Below are positions 42,362 through 51,189 of a stretch of DNA of 64,000 bases, in pieces. A model generated the notes under the pieces. The model was not told where the DNA came from. It searched no databases and saw only the letters and a program-made list of their open reading frames with translations. How positions within the stretch are numbered: position 1 is the stretch's first letter; every line of letters starts with the position of its first letter. Source of the DNA: Cyclobacterium roseum (GTDB taxonomy: Bacteria; Bacteroidota; Bacteroidia; Cytophagales; Cyclobacteriaceae); the NCBI RefSeq assembly GCF_010119225.1, contig NZ_WNKF01000008.1, positions 1 to 64,000 of the forward strand, in the 5' to 3' direction. A program made the translations under genes and the position numbers.

Positions 42362-43483
42362 TTAATGGTGGTTGGTGTAGTAGCTTACGGGTACATACGG
42401 CAGGTCAAAGGTTTCCGCAACTGCCTGATACACCACATCTCCTTTGATGATGTTGAGGCCGGATTTTAGTTCGGGGAAACGAATGCAGGAATGTTCCCAC
42501 CCGTTATCGGCCAGTTCGAGCACATAAGGCAAGGTGGCGTTGGCCAGGGCCAGGGTAGAAGTATAGGGGACCGCCCCGGGCATGTTTGCCACACAATAAT
42601 GGAGGACCCCATCGATGGTATAGGTGGGTTTCTCATGGGTAGTAGGTTGGCAGGTCTCGATGCAGCCTCCCTGGTCTACTGCCACGTCGACCAATACCGT
42701 GCCGGGAAGCATGTATTGTAGCATGTCCCGGGTGATAAGGTGCGGGGCTTTGGCTCCGGGGATCAGTACCGCTCCGATAATCAGATCGGTTGAAGGGATC
42801 AGATTTCGGATATTGTATTCATTGGACATCATTGTTTTGACATTTTTAGGCATGACATCCGAGAGGTAGCGCATTCTGGGAAGGGAGACATCCATGATGA
42901 TCACGTCAGCACCTAAACCTGCCGCCATCCAGGCAGCCTGGGTTCCTACGATTCCACCGCCAAGAATCAAGACTTTGGCGGGCAGGGTTCCCGGTACGCC
43001 TCCGAGCAGAATCCCCCTTCCTCCCAGAGGTTTTTCAAGGTAATTAGCCCCTTTCTGAACCGCCATCCTACCGGCGACTTCGGACATGGGAACCAGGAGG
43101 GGAAGGCTTTTGTCTGGTTTTTCCACGGTTTCATAAGCCATACAGACAGCTTTGCTTTTGACCATGGCCTGGGTAAGCGGTTCATTGGAGGCAAAGTGGA
43201 AATACGTAAACAGCAATTGGTCTTCCCTGACCAGTTTGTATTCCTGCTCGATCGGTTCTTTGACCTTCAGGATCATTTCTCCTATTTCGTAAATGGATTC
43301 GATGGTAGGTAGAATTTTCGCACCGGCGGCCTGGTACGTTTCATCGCTGAATCCGCTACCCTCACCGGCCGCCTGCTGGACAAAAACAGCATGGCCCTTT
43401 TTTACCAGTTCTTTGGCTCCTGCCGGTGTAAGGGCTACCCTGTTTTCATTATTTTTAATTTCTTTGGGAACGGCTACATGCAT
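42362..43483 (-). CDS. ald: Alanine dehydrogenase
   Basis: A 373-aa NAD-dependent enzyme interconverting L-alanine and pyruvate plus ammonia. The family start MHVAVPKEIKNNENRVALTPAG includes Arg 15. Lys 75 lies in KVKEPIEQEY, the catalytic His 96-97 region in TYFHFASN, and the NAD loop is LILGGGIVGTQAAWMAAGLGADV near 172. Length is normal. It is monocistronic, with about 360 bp of AT-rich DNA upstream. Confidence 0.95.
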   Translation of the reverse strand: MHVAVPKEIKNNENRVALTPAGAKELVKKGHAVFVQQAAGEGSGFSDETYQAAGAKILPTIESIYEIGEMILKVKEPIEQEYKLVREDQLLFTYFHFASNEPLTQAMVKSKAVCMAYETVEKPDKSLPLLVPMSEVAGRMAVQKGANYLEKPLGGRGILLGGVPGTLPAKVLILGGGIVGTQAAWMAAGLGADVIIMDVSLPRMRYLSDVMPKNVKTMMSNEYNIRNLIPSTDLIIGAVLIPGAKAPHLITRDMLQYMLPGTVLVDVAVDQGGCIETCQPTTHEKPTYTIDGVLHYCVANMPGAVPYTSTLALANATLPYVLELADNGWEHSCIRFPELKSGLNIIKGDVVYQAVAETFDLPYVPVSYYTNHH

Positions 43484-43844
43484 AATCGAAGATGTTAGGT
43501 TAAAGTCTGTAACAAATATAACCAGCCGATTTCCCCTTGTGTAACAACACGTGAAAAAATTCCAGGTAAAATTTGAAAAGGAACGGATAGCTTGTTTATC
43601 TTGGAAGTTTCACCCGATACCAGGCCTGCGAGGTTGAAAATAATATTTGCCCGTGGCTACGTGAGTTCCAGGCTATTTTTAATTAGCATTCAGAATATTA
43701 TTTTATATAAATAATAAAATTAAGATTAAACCAAATTTAATTTTTTTTAATTGATTTAATATCCCCTTATAGATTGGGATAACTCTAAAATTTGTGTATT
43801 TTTGAAATTGATGGCATACCCTTGTACCGAAAACAGTTTGATAG
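43484..43844. other. Divergent intergenic region, ald / fused E1
   Basis: AT-rich, no coding potential seen. It carries the promoter of the fused E1 gene at 43774-43804. No clear ald promoter was recognised. Confidence 0.6.
43774..43804 (+). promoter_or_regulatory. Promoter of the fused E1 gene
   Basis: TTG at 43774-43776, a 20-nt spacer, and TATTTTTG at 43797-43804 fit the Bacteroidota -33/-7 consensus (TTG, TAnnTTTG). The ATG follows 40 nt downstream. Confidence 0.6.
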
Positions 43845-46265
43845 ATGAATATGGAAACCCTATCCACATTGACTGAGGAAAAAACAGCAACTTTGGACAA
43901 GAAGCGCATTCTGGCAGATTATAAAATAGTGATGATCAGCAGGCATGCCTCCTTGACCGTGAGGAAGGAGGTTTTCATGGGTAAAGCCAAATTTGGCATC
44001 TACGGAGACGGAAAAGAGTTGGCTCAGGTAGCCATGGCAAGGTTTTTTGAGCCTGGAGATTTCAGGTCGGGGTATTACCGGGATCAGACCATCATGTTTG
44101 CCACGGAGGGACTGGGGCTGCAAGAGTATTTTGCCCAGCTTTACGCCCACACAGAAGTCCAGGCAGAGCCTGCTAGTGGCGGCAGGTTGATGAATGGTCA
44201 TTTTGCAACCCGATCCCTGAATGAGGATGGTAGCTGGAAAAATTTGATGGCCTCCAAAAATTCCACGGCGGACATTTCTCCTACGGCAGCCCAAATGCCC
44301 AAATTGCTGGGCTTAGCCTACGCTTCCAAATTGTATAAGGAAAATCCGAAGCTCCATTCCATGACCACTTTTTCCAATAAGGGACGGGAAGTAGCCTGGG
44401 GGACGATCGGGAACGCGTCTACTGCGGAAGGCATGTTTTTCGAAACATTTAACGCAGGAGGCGTGCTGCAGGTGCCGATGGTGATTTCAGTATGGGATGA
44501 TGATTATGGAATATCGGTAACGAATGAGCTGCAGGTCACCAAGGCCAGTATTTCGAAAGCATTGTCCGGATTTAAGAGAAACCAAAAGGAAAAAGGATAC
44601 GAAATTTTTGTTGTAAAAGGCTGGGACTACGAAGAGCTGGTCCGAACCTATGGCAAAGCTGCAAGGCTGGCCAGGGAGGAGCACATTCCAGTGCTGGTGC
44701 ATGTGGTAGAAATGACACAACCCCAGGGACATTCCACATCTGGTTCTCACGAACGTTATAAAAGTAAGGAAAGGTTGGCCTGGGAGGCGGCATTCGATTG
44801 CGTTGTAAAATTCAAAGCGTATATTCTGGCCAATAGTATTGCCAGCGAGGAAGAGCTGGACAAGATAGAAGCCGAAGCCAGGCAGTTGGTGAAAGAAAAT
44901 AAGGATCGCGCCTGGAAAGCGTTTACCGGCAGCATCAAGAAAGAATTGAATGAGGCCGTTCTCCTGATCAGAGCACTCGCCAGCCACTGTAGCAAGCAAG
45001 AAGAACTCTTTCAATTGGCCGATGAATTGACACAAACGCTCAATCCGGTCCGAATGGATGTAATTGGTACGGTTAGAAAGTGCTTGTTATTGGCCAGAAA
45101 TGAGCCTCAGGAATTGAAAGCGGAGCTTCAGGACTGGTACAAAGCGCAACAACAGCTCAATCTGGAAAGGTATTCCAGTCATCAATACAGTGAATCTGCA
45201 GAAAATGCCCGGTCTATCGCTTCGGAACCAGCTATTTACGATGAGCAGGCTCCTTTGGTAGACGGAAGAGAGATCCTGAAAGCTTGTTTTGATAAAATGC
45301 TAAGTAGGGATCCCAGGGTTTTTGCCATTGGAGAAGATGTCGGTTTGATAGGAGATGTGAATCAGGCATTTGCTGGACTTCAGGCAAAGCATGGCGAATT
45401 GCGGGTGACTGATACAGGGATACGGGAGGTAAGCATAATCGGTCAGGGAATCGGCTCGGCCCTGAGGGGACTCCGGCCCATTACCGAGATTCAATACCTG
45501 GATTACCTGATCTATGCGCTGATGACCCTATCAGATGATTTGGCCTGTCTGCATTACCGGACCAAAGGAGGGCAAAAAGCCCCGCTGATCATTCGTACCA
45601 GGGGACATCGCCTGGAAGGAGTTTGGCATTCAGGTTCTCCCATTGGAATGATTTTAAGTAGCCTCCGTGGAATTTTGATTTGTGTGCCCAGGAATATGAC
45701 CCAGGCGGCAGGGATGTACAATACATTGCTGGAAGCCGATGAACCTGCCCTTTTGATTGAAGTATTGAGTGGCTACCGGTTGAAGGAGAAAATGCCGGCA
45801 AATATCGGTAAATTCAAGGTTGCTCTTGGCAAGCCTGATATTTTACGGGAGGGAGAAGATGTCACCATCGTAACCTATGGTGCCATGTGCCGCATTGTAA
45901 TGAGCGCTGCAAAACAACTGGAAGAAATTGGGATTTCGGTTGAAGTTATCGACGTGCAAACCCTGGTGCCATTTGATCTGAATCAAGTGATCGCCAAATC
46001 AATCCAAAAAACCAATCGCGTAATTTTTGCAGATGAGGATGTGCCGGGAGGAGCGTCTGCTTATATGATGCAGCAGGTGGTAGAAGGGCAAAATGCCTAC
46101 TATTTTCTAGATTCCAAGCCAGTCACGCTTTCCGCTAAAGAACATCGGCCGGCGTATTCTTCCGATGGGGATTATTTTTCCAAACCCAGTGTTGACGACG
46201 TGATTGACAAAGTGTACCAACTAATGCACGAGGCAGAGCCGAAGCGGTTCCCCCCTATTTACTAA
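43845..46265 (+). CDS. 2-oxo acid (branched-chain type) dehydrogenase E1, alpha-beta fusion
   Basis: An 806-aa thiamine-diphosphate enzyme in which E1 alpha (about 1-440) and E1 beta (about 480-806) are one chain. The alpha half has MISRHASLTVRKEVFMGKAKFGIYGDGKE at the start, GTIGNASTAEGMFFET and VWDDDYGISV as the ThDP/Mg region, and HSTSGSHERY as the regulatory-loop region. The beta half has FAIGEDVGLIGDVNQAF, the conserved EIQYLDYL block and FADEDVPGGASAYMMQQV. It would decarboxylate branched-chain 2-oxo acids and pass the acyl group to an E2 encoded elsewhere. Such fusions are common in Bacteroidota. Confidence 0.9.
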   Translation: MNMETLSTLTEEKTATLDKKRILADYKIVMISRHASLTVRKEVFMGKAKFGIYGDGKELAQVAMARFFEPGDFRSGYYRDQTIMFATEGLGLQEYFAQLYAHTEVQAEPASGGRLMNGHFATRSLNEDGSWKNLMASKNSTADISPTAAQMPKLLGLAYASKLYKENPKLHSMTTFSNKGREVAWGTIGNASTAEGMFFETFNAGGVLQVPMVISVWDDDYGISVTNELQVTKASISKALSGFKRNQKEKGYEIFVVKGWDYEELVRTYGKAARLAREEHIPVLVHVVEMTQPQGHSTSGSHERYKSKERLAWEAAFDCVVKFKAYILANSIASEEELDKIEAEARQLVKENKDRAWKAFTGSIKKELNEAVLLIRALASHCSKQEELFQLADELTQTLNPVRMDVIGTVRKCLLLARNEPQELKAELQDWYKAQQQLNLERYSSHQYSESAENARSIASEPAIYDEQAPLVDGREILKACFDKMLSRDPRVFAIGEDVGLIGDVNQAFAGLQAKHGELRVTDTGIREVSIIGQGIGSALRGLRPITEIQYLDYLIYALMTLSDDLACLHYRTKGGQKAPLIIRTRGHRLEGVWHSGSPIGMILSSLRGILICVPRNMTQAAGMYNTLLEADEPALLIEVLSGYRLKEKMPANIGKFKVALGKPDILREGEDVTIVTYGAMCRIVMSAAKQLEEIGISVEVIDVQTLVPFDLNQVIAKSIQKTNRVIFADEDVPGGASAYMMQQVVEGQNAYYFLDSKPVTLSAKEHRPAYSSDGDYFSKPSVDDVIDKVYQLMHEAEPKRFPPIY

Positions 46266-46288
46266 TCCACCAAAAAAAACTCGCTTAC

Positions 46289-46960
46289 TCACCTTTCGAT
46301 TTGAGAAAGGGTGAAGTCTGGACTGGTAACTACATTACTTCTGTTCAAAGCCCTGTCTTGTATTTGAATTTCAAGGCGGACCGTGTCGGTACGAAAGATA
46401 CTGTTCCAGCCCAAGGACAGCATGGAATAGCGAATTTGCCCCTCTATAGAGCGAGCTCTTTCTTCTTCCAGCATGCGCGGAAACCTCCCGTCGAATGTGG
46501 TGTAATAAGGTGGGTCCGACCAGTCAAATTCGGTGTAGGTACCCCCTCTTTTAATAAAGAAATCTACGAAAATATTGTAGTGATCCGGGTTTTGGGATAC
46601 CCAGAGCGTGTCGGGTATTTCCACATTGTTTATAAGTGGGAAAATCACCCAATCCCGGTTATTGAAATCAGGAGCGTCTTCAGGCCGGTCACTGTAGGTG
46701 ATGAAATTCCCATTATCATCCGTCAGATAGTTTAATTCATTGAATGGCGGGAAAATATCCCGGGCATTCAAGCCCAAATCCCCCTCTGAATCTCTAAAGG
46801 TGATGGTCAGTATTAGCGAATCCGCACCCGTAGTTTGAACAAATTCCATGCTGTTGAATTCGATTTCGGGCACCGTGGGGAAATCTTCTGGTGGCGAAAT
46901 GCAAGCAGTCCAGGTAAGGAGGATTGGAATAACGAAAAGGGTGTAATTTTTTAACTTCAT
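46289..46960 (-). CDS. Lipoprotein of unknown function
   Basis: A 223-aa lipoprotein (MKLKNYTLFVIPILLTWTAC, Cys 20). The mature part holds a DSLILTITFRDSEGDLGL segment near 52, an Ig-like/calcium-binding pattern often seen in Bacteroidota surface lipoproteins. Alternating hydrophobic strands follow, ending with RLEIQIQDRALNRSNVVTSPDF. No enzyme motif is visible. It faces the outside of the inner or outer membrane; no partner is suggested by its neighbours. Confidence 0.75.
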   Translation of the reverse strand: MKLKNYTLFVIPILLTWTACISPPEDFPTVPEIEFNSMEFVQTTGADSLILTITFRDSEGDLGLNARDIFPPFNELNYLTDDNGNFITYSDRPEDAPDFNNRDWVIFPLINNVEIPDTLWVSQNPDHYNIFVDFFIKRGGTYTEFDWSDPPYYTTFDGRFPRMLEEERARSIEGQIRYSMLSLGWNSIFRTDTVRLEIQIQDRALNRSNVVTSPDFTLSQIER

Positions 46961-47036
46961 GGGTAATCCTTAAATTTACATTTCCGGATGCTGGGTGTAA
47001 AAATGATTAAATTTTGGGTTTTACCATAAAATAACG

Positions 47037-48029
47037 ATGAATTATTTTAAAAGTTTTAGTGAAAAAATAATTTCAGGAAAAATCCATGATTTCGATGCCT
47101 TAGCTTTGGAATTGTTTCATTTTCAGTCGCAAAACAATCCAATTTACCAGCGTTACCTGCAAGCCCGGGGTATTCGCAGTGCTGAGGTAAGTAGCCTGGA
47201 GCAGATTCCTTTTTTACCCATTTCCTTTTTTAAAACTGAAAAAGTGATTTGTCAACCGGAAAACGAATATGACTTCTGGTATAGTAGCAGTGGTACCACC
47301 GGCATGCAGACGAGTCGTCACTTTATCTGGTCCAGGGAGTTTTACCTCAAACATAGCCTCCGGATTTTTGAATCCGTGTATGGCTCCATTCAGGACTTTC
47401 ATGTACTGGCCCTCTTGCCTTCCTATCTGGAACGGGAAGGGAGCTCATTGGTAGATATGGCCGCTTATTTCATTCAAGAAAGCGGCTCCGGGCATTCGGG
47501 ATTTTATTTATACCAGCAGGAAGACCTTTATGAAAAATTACTTGAACTTAAAACGAGCTCCAAAAAAATACTCTTGTTGGGAGTAACCTTTGCTTTATTG
47601 GATTTGGCAGAGCGGTATACCGTTAGCGGTTTTGAGAACTTACTTGTAATGGAAACCGGAGGAATGAAGGGGCGTAGAAAGGAGATGATTCGCGAGGAAG
47701 TTCATGAAAAACTTAAAAAAGCGTTTGGCCTCAGTCAAATTCATTCAGAATATGGAATGACCGAATTGCTATCTCAAGCGTATGCTCCTCGTGACGGAAT
47801 TTTTAGGGAGTCATTTTCCATGCGTATTTTTATACGTGACACCTACGACCCTTTTCATTGGGTGAAGGGCAGTTCCGGGGCTATCAATGTCATTGACCTG
47901 GCAAATTTTCATTCCTGTGCCTTTTTGGAAACCCAGGATTTGGGAAGGAAAAACGAGGATGGTAGTTTCACTGTTTTAGGGAGAATGGATAATAGCGAGG
48001 TCAGGGGATGTAATTTATTGATCAATTAA
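47037..48029 (+). CDS. LuxE/PaaK-family acyl-protein synthetase-like protein
   Basis: A 330-aa protein of the LuxE acyl-transferase/ligase family within the adenylate-forming superfamily. The nucleotide-binding P-loop is YSSSGTTGMQTSRHF near 83. A core block METGGMKGRRKEMIREE lies near 205, SEYGMTELLSQAY near 239 and GRMDNSEVRGCN at the end. LuxE activates fatty acids for reduction in luminous bacteria; relatives in Bacteroidota occur in polysaccharide or lipid modification clusters. No lux genes are here, so only acyl or aryl activation can be inferred. Confidence 0.82.
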   Translation: MNYFKSFSEKIISGKIHDFDALALELFHFQSQNNPIYQRYLQARGIRSAEVSSLEQIPFLPISFFKTEKVICQPENEYDFWYSSSGTTGMQTSRHFIWSREFYLKHSLRIFESVYGSIQDFHVLALLPSYLEREGSSLVDMAAYFIQESGSGHSGFYLYQQEDLYEKLLELKTSSKKILLLGVTFALLDLAERYTVSGFENLLVMETGGMKGRRKEMIREEVHEKLKKAFGLSQIHSEYGMTELLSQAYAPRDGIFRESFSMRIFIRDTYDPFHWVKGSSGAINVIDLANFHSCAFLETQDLGRKNEDGSFTVLGRMDNSEVRGCNLLIN

Positions 48030-48081
48030 TTTTGTATTTAAGGACTTATTACACATATTTGGCCATTAACTAGCTTAGAAA

Positions 48082-48198
48082 ATGAAAACAGCATTGATTA
48101 TTTTAATGGTAGGAGTGGTTTTGGTGATGTCTTCTTGTGCTTCCAGTAAGCCCTGTCCGGCATATGCCCGAACGGCTGATGTGGAAGCCAGAGGTTAA
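48082..48198 (+). CDS. Small lipoprotein, 38 aa
   Basis: A short gene starting at an ATG 52 bp after the LuxE-like gene. It encodes a lipoprotein signal (MKTALIILMVGVVLVMSSC) with Cys 19 and a mature tail of only about 20 residues (CASSKPCPAYARTADVEARG). The SKPCPAY motif recurs in tiny Bacteroidota lipoproteins, to my recollection. The function is unknown. Its clean lipobox and position make it credible despite its size. Confidence 0.65.
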   Translation: MKTALIILMVGVVLVMSSCASSKPCPAYARTADVEARG

Positions 48199-48217
48199 CT
48201 CACAGTACCCGGATTAA

Positions 48218-49375
48218 TTAGTAATTCGCATATTTTTTTATGTCTTCGGTGGATATGTTTTTTCCACCCAGAATTACGAGCCTTTCTATTACGTTGCGGA
48301 GTTCGCGGATATTCCCTGTCCAGGGAAATTCCTGTAATTTCTTTATGGCATCGGCTTCGATTTCTTTCTTAGCCGTCCCATATTCTATTGCTATTTCTCC
48401 AAGAAATTTGTCCACCAAAAGGGGGATGTCTTCCGCTCTTTCCTTCAAAGGGGGGACCGGAATCAGAATGACACTTACCCTATGGTATAAATCTTCCCGG
48501 AAATTTCCTTCAGCGATTTCTTTTTTCAGATCTTTATTAGTAGCTGCCAGTACCCGTACGTCCACTTTGATGTCTTTGTCACCACCTACCCTGCTCACTT
48601 TATGCTCCTGCAAGGCCCGAAGGACTTTGGCTTGGGCAGAGAGGCTCATATCGCCAATTTCATCTAAAAAGAGCGTGCCTCCATGGGCCTGTTCAAATTT
48701 TCCCTGCCTTTGTTTCATGGCGGAAGTGAAGGCACCTTTTTCATGCCCAAACAATTCACTTTCTATAAGTTCGGAGGGGATGGCGGCACAATTTACCGCA
48801 ATGAAGGGTGCTGATTCCCTATTGCTCTTTTGATGAATCCAGTGTGCCACAAGCTCCTTTCCGGTACCATTGGGCCCGGTTATCAGTACCCGCGCATCTG
48901 TCGGAGCCACTTTTTCTATGGTTTCTTTGACCTGATTGATGGCTTCTGACTCTCCTACCATATCCAGTTTTTTGGAGAGCTTTTTCTTTAGAACCTTGGT
49001 TTCTTGTACCAGGTTTTTTTTGTCCAATGCATTTCGCACCGTTAGCAACAATCGGTTTAGATCAGGGGGCTTTGGAATGAAGTCAAAAGCCCCTTTTTTG
49101 GTAGCTTCCACGGCGGTCTCGATGGTGCCGTGGGCGGAAATCATGATAAATTGGGGTTGTTTCTGCAACGCGCCAACCTTGGTCAGCACCTCAATTCCGT
49201 CCATTTTTGGCATTTTAATATCGCAGAGTACCAGGTCGAATTCATCGTTTTGTATCATTTCAAGACCCTTTTCTCCATCCTGGGCTTCGAAGATTTCGTA
49301 GTTTTCGTACTCCAGGATTTCTTTTAGAGTAGACCGGATGACTTTTTCATCGTCGATAATTAATATTTTGGGCAT
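48218..49375 (-). CDS. NtrC-type sigma-54 activator without a DNA-binding domain
   Basis: A 385-aa response regulator. The receiver domain (1-120) has the phospho-acceptor Asp52 with Asp8/Asp9 and Lys 102-equivalent residues. The AAA+ domain (about 140-375) has Walker A GPNGTGKE, Walker B GTLFLDEIGD and the sigma-54-contact loop as GAFTSA rather than GAFTGA. The protein ends at EDIKKYANY, right after the AAA+ domain, so the Fis-type helix-turn-helix of NtrC is absent. It could act from solution, like FlgR-type activators. The cognate kinase is not nearby. It directly precedes rnpB in the same direction, rnpB being upstream. Confidence 0.88.
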   Translation of the reverse strand: MPKILIIDDEKVIRSTLKEILEYENYEIFEAQDGEKGLEMIQNDEFDLVLCDIKMPKMDGIEVLTKVGALQKQPQFIMISAHGTIETAVEATKKGAFDFIPKPPDLNRLLLTVRNALDKKNLVQETKVLKKKLSKKLDMVGESEAINQVKETIEKVAPTDARVLITGPNGTGKELVAHWIHQKSNRESAPFIAVNCAAIPSELIESELFGHEKGAFTSAMKQRQGKFEQAHGGTLFLDEIGDMSLSAQAKVLRALQEHKVSRVGGDKDIKVDVRVLAATNKDLKKEIAEGNFREDLYHRVSVILIPVPPLKERAEDIPLLVDKFLGEIAIEYGTAKKEIEADAIKKLQEFPWTGNIRELRNVIERLVILGGKNISTEDIKKYANY

Positions 49376-49407
49376 CTTCGGAGGTTTTCTTTTTTGTTTT
49401 TATAAAT

Positions 49408-49812
49408 GTGCAGGCCTGTAAGCCGGGTTCTGTTCTTTTTTCAAAGCGTCTGTCATTTATCTCGTCTTTTCTTCGCAGAAAAGATCTAACGACCTACCCA
49501 CTCCGGTTTCCCTTTGACAGGGATTGGACGAGCAGCCCTTGGACCGGAGCCTATTTGGTCTTTCAACCCATAAGGTTTACCATGCGGTGCCGGTCACCCG
49601 GAACCCGGTGGGCTCTTACCCCACCATTTCACCCTTATCCCGGTACCGAAAATCGGAACCCAGACGGTATATTTTCTGTGGCACTGTCTGTTACCCAGCC
49701 ATTTCTGGCCAGGCACCTTCCCGTTAGGAAGTATGGCGCTCTACGTTGCCCGGACTTTCCTCTCTTCCCTGACCAGCAGGGAACAGCGACAAACCAGCCT
49801 GCACCCTGCAAA
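49408..49812 (-). ncRNA. rnpB: RNase P RNA, bacterial class A
   Basis: The RNA subunit of RNase P, which cuts the 5' leader off tRNA precursors. On the minus strand the 5' part contains GAGGAAAGTCCGGGC, the universal P4/CR-I core (about 49765-49745). The 3' end reads AGAACCCGGCTTACAGGCC (about 49433-49413), the CR-V/P4 3' partner. The two ends pair as P1 (GCAGGGTGCAGG-type to GGCCTGCA-type). Length, about 400 nt, is normal. An ORF in the opposite direction over it is an artefact. Confidence 0.93.
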
Positions 49813-49959
49813 AATAAATGAAATAACGGCATTTATGCCAATTGTCCACCCTTTTATTAACTAGTTTACCTTCCGAAACCAGGGAATGGGCGACAAAAGA
49901 GTTTTAGAGAAACAAGTAGATTTGCCAGCAGGTCTTAAAATGGGTTTTTCTTTTACATT

Positions 49960-50075
49960 TTATTTACGATCCTTCAAACATTTTCGAGTTGCTTAAGTTA
50001 ATAACCTGTAAGGCTTTAACGAGCTTTTCTTCATAGTGCTGGGTTATGCCGCCTCCTTTGGGGGCGGCATTTTTC
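49960..50075 (+). ncRNA. Candidate small RNA ending in a strong terminator
   Basis: A terminator (50046-50075) stands without any upstream gene on its strand. Before it ATAACC (50001-50006) can pair with GGTTAT (50042-50047), and this stem would compete with the terminator foot, so a structured or switching RNA is possible. The 5' end is uncertain. No known RNA family could be assigned. Confidence 0.3.
50046..50075 (+). terminator. Rho-independent terminator
   Basis: ATGCCGCC (50046-50053) and GGCGGCAT (50063-50070) form an 8-bp GC-rich stem, extended by C-G pairs into the loop, followed by TTTTTC. Confidence 0.7.
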
Positions 50076-50193
50076 TTCTACTACCTCCAGCAATAGCAAC
50101 ACAAACGGCTTTCGCTGGGCGGATCGGTCTTTGAGAAGATAGGAGATAGGACGACAAGACTTATTTTTCGTTTTTTTCCCTATATGAATTCGG

Positions 50194-50201
50194 TACCTTT
50201 G
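50194..50201 (+). promoter_or_regulatory. -7 promoter element of the DUF3109 gene
   Basis: TACCTTTG matches TAnnTTTG, 16 nt before the ATG; transcription would start only a few bases before the gene. Confidence 0.5.
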
Positions 50202-50217
50202 TAAAAAAAACAGCAAC

Positions 50218-50790
50218 ATGATTTTAGTTGGAAATGCGGTGATCAGTGATGATATAAAGGATCACTTTTTTGTTTGCGATTTAGAGGCGTGTAAAGGTGC
50301 CTGTTGCGTAGAAGGTGATGCCGGAGCACCGCTATCAGACGAAGAAACGGAAATACTGGAAAAGGAATACCCTTCCATTGCTCCCTTTCTCACAGAAGAA
50401 GGACGAAAATCAATCGAGCGAAACGGTACCTGGGTCATCGATCAGGAGAACGAAAAAGGTACGACCACCATAGAAAAAGACGGCGCCTGTGCCTATGCTA
50501 TCCGGGACGAAAAAGGAATCTTAAAATGTGGTATCGAACAAGCTTATAACGAAGGTAAGACCGGTTTCAAGAAACCCATTAGCTGCCACCTGTATCCGAT
50601 ACGCATTACCCGATACGATGCTTACGAAGCATTGAACTACGACAGGTGGCACATTTGTGATCCAGCTTGCCGATTGGGAAAATCCCTGGGCCTGCCTATT
50701 TATCAATTTCTCAAAGAGGCCCTGATCCGAAAGTACGGAGCTGCCTGGTATGAAGAACTTTTAGACCGAATTGCAGCGTCTGAAATGTAA
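50218..50790 (+). CDS. DUF3109 family Cys-rich protein
   Basis: A 190-aa cytoplasmic protein with conserved cysteines in metal-binding arrangement: CKGACC near 25, Cys in GACAYAI near 91, LKCGIEQ near 102, [10 protein letters not shown] near 122 and CDPAC near 145. This is the DUF3109 family, related to YkgJ-type zinc/iron-chelating proteins. The number of Cys suggests an Fe-S or zinc cluster; the role is unknown. It is preceded by its own promoter and not followed by an operon partner. Confidence 0.85.
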   Translation: MILVGNAVISDDIKDHFFVCDLEACKGACCVEGDAGAPLSDEETEILEKEYPSIAPFLTEEGRKSIERNGTWVIDQENEKGTTTIEKDGACAYAIRDEKGILKCGIEQAYNEGKTGFKKPISCHLYPIRITRYDAYEALNYDRWHICDPACRLGKSLGLPIYQFLKEALIRKYGAAWYEELLDRIAASEM

Positions 50791-51189
50791 ATCTTTTGAT
50801 TGAGAAACCTTTTTCCTAAAACCACTTTTTTCACTTTCTCAGATATTTTTTTGCAGCTTTTATATCCATAAATGCGGCTGTCTGTTTTTCGCAATTTCCG
50901 ACGGTAATCCGACTGATTATCAGGCGGTATATTTTTTTTGCAACTCCTTTGTTACTATCAAATTATTCAATTAATTACTTAAAGTAATTATATTTTATCA
51001 TGTATATTTTAATATATGTAAAATGAATATTACTTATTATCAAAAAGCAAAATACTTTTTAGGTGAAATAAAATACAGAAAACCTAGAATAAAAAGAAGG
51101 CAGGGACTGCGGTCGAATAATTACTAATTACTGGTTCAGAATTGAGGTAATTCGGCTGGAATTTGCCTGACAAAACAAATGGAAATTCA
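50791..51189. other. AT-rich leader region of the giant adhesin gene
   Basis: No gene supported. It contains a dyad ATTACTT/AAGTAAT (50974-50980, 50982-50988) and a very AT-rich tract around 50960-51060, suitable for a regulated promoter of the adhesin. No clear TAnnTTTG element was found. Confidence 0.45.

Larger units (their letters stand above)
49820..50217. other. Intergenic region, rnpB to DUF3109 gene
   Basis: No gene supported. It holds a strong plus-strand terminator at 50046-50075, with no protein gene before it, and a promoter -7 element for the DUF3109 gene. A small RNA could occupy about 49960-50075. Confidence 0.5.

Noticed and set aside
47037..48029. Bioluminescence (lux) locus
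   Set aside because: The LuxE-like gene stands alone; no luciferase or reductase genes are in the window.
49408..49821. 137-aa plus-strand reading frame
   Set aside because: It lies antisense over RNase P RNA, whose conserved core sequences are unmistakable; this is a frequent annotation artefact.
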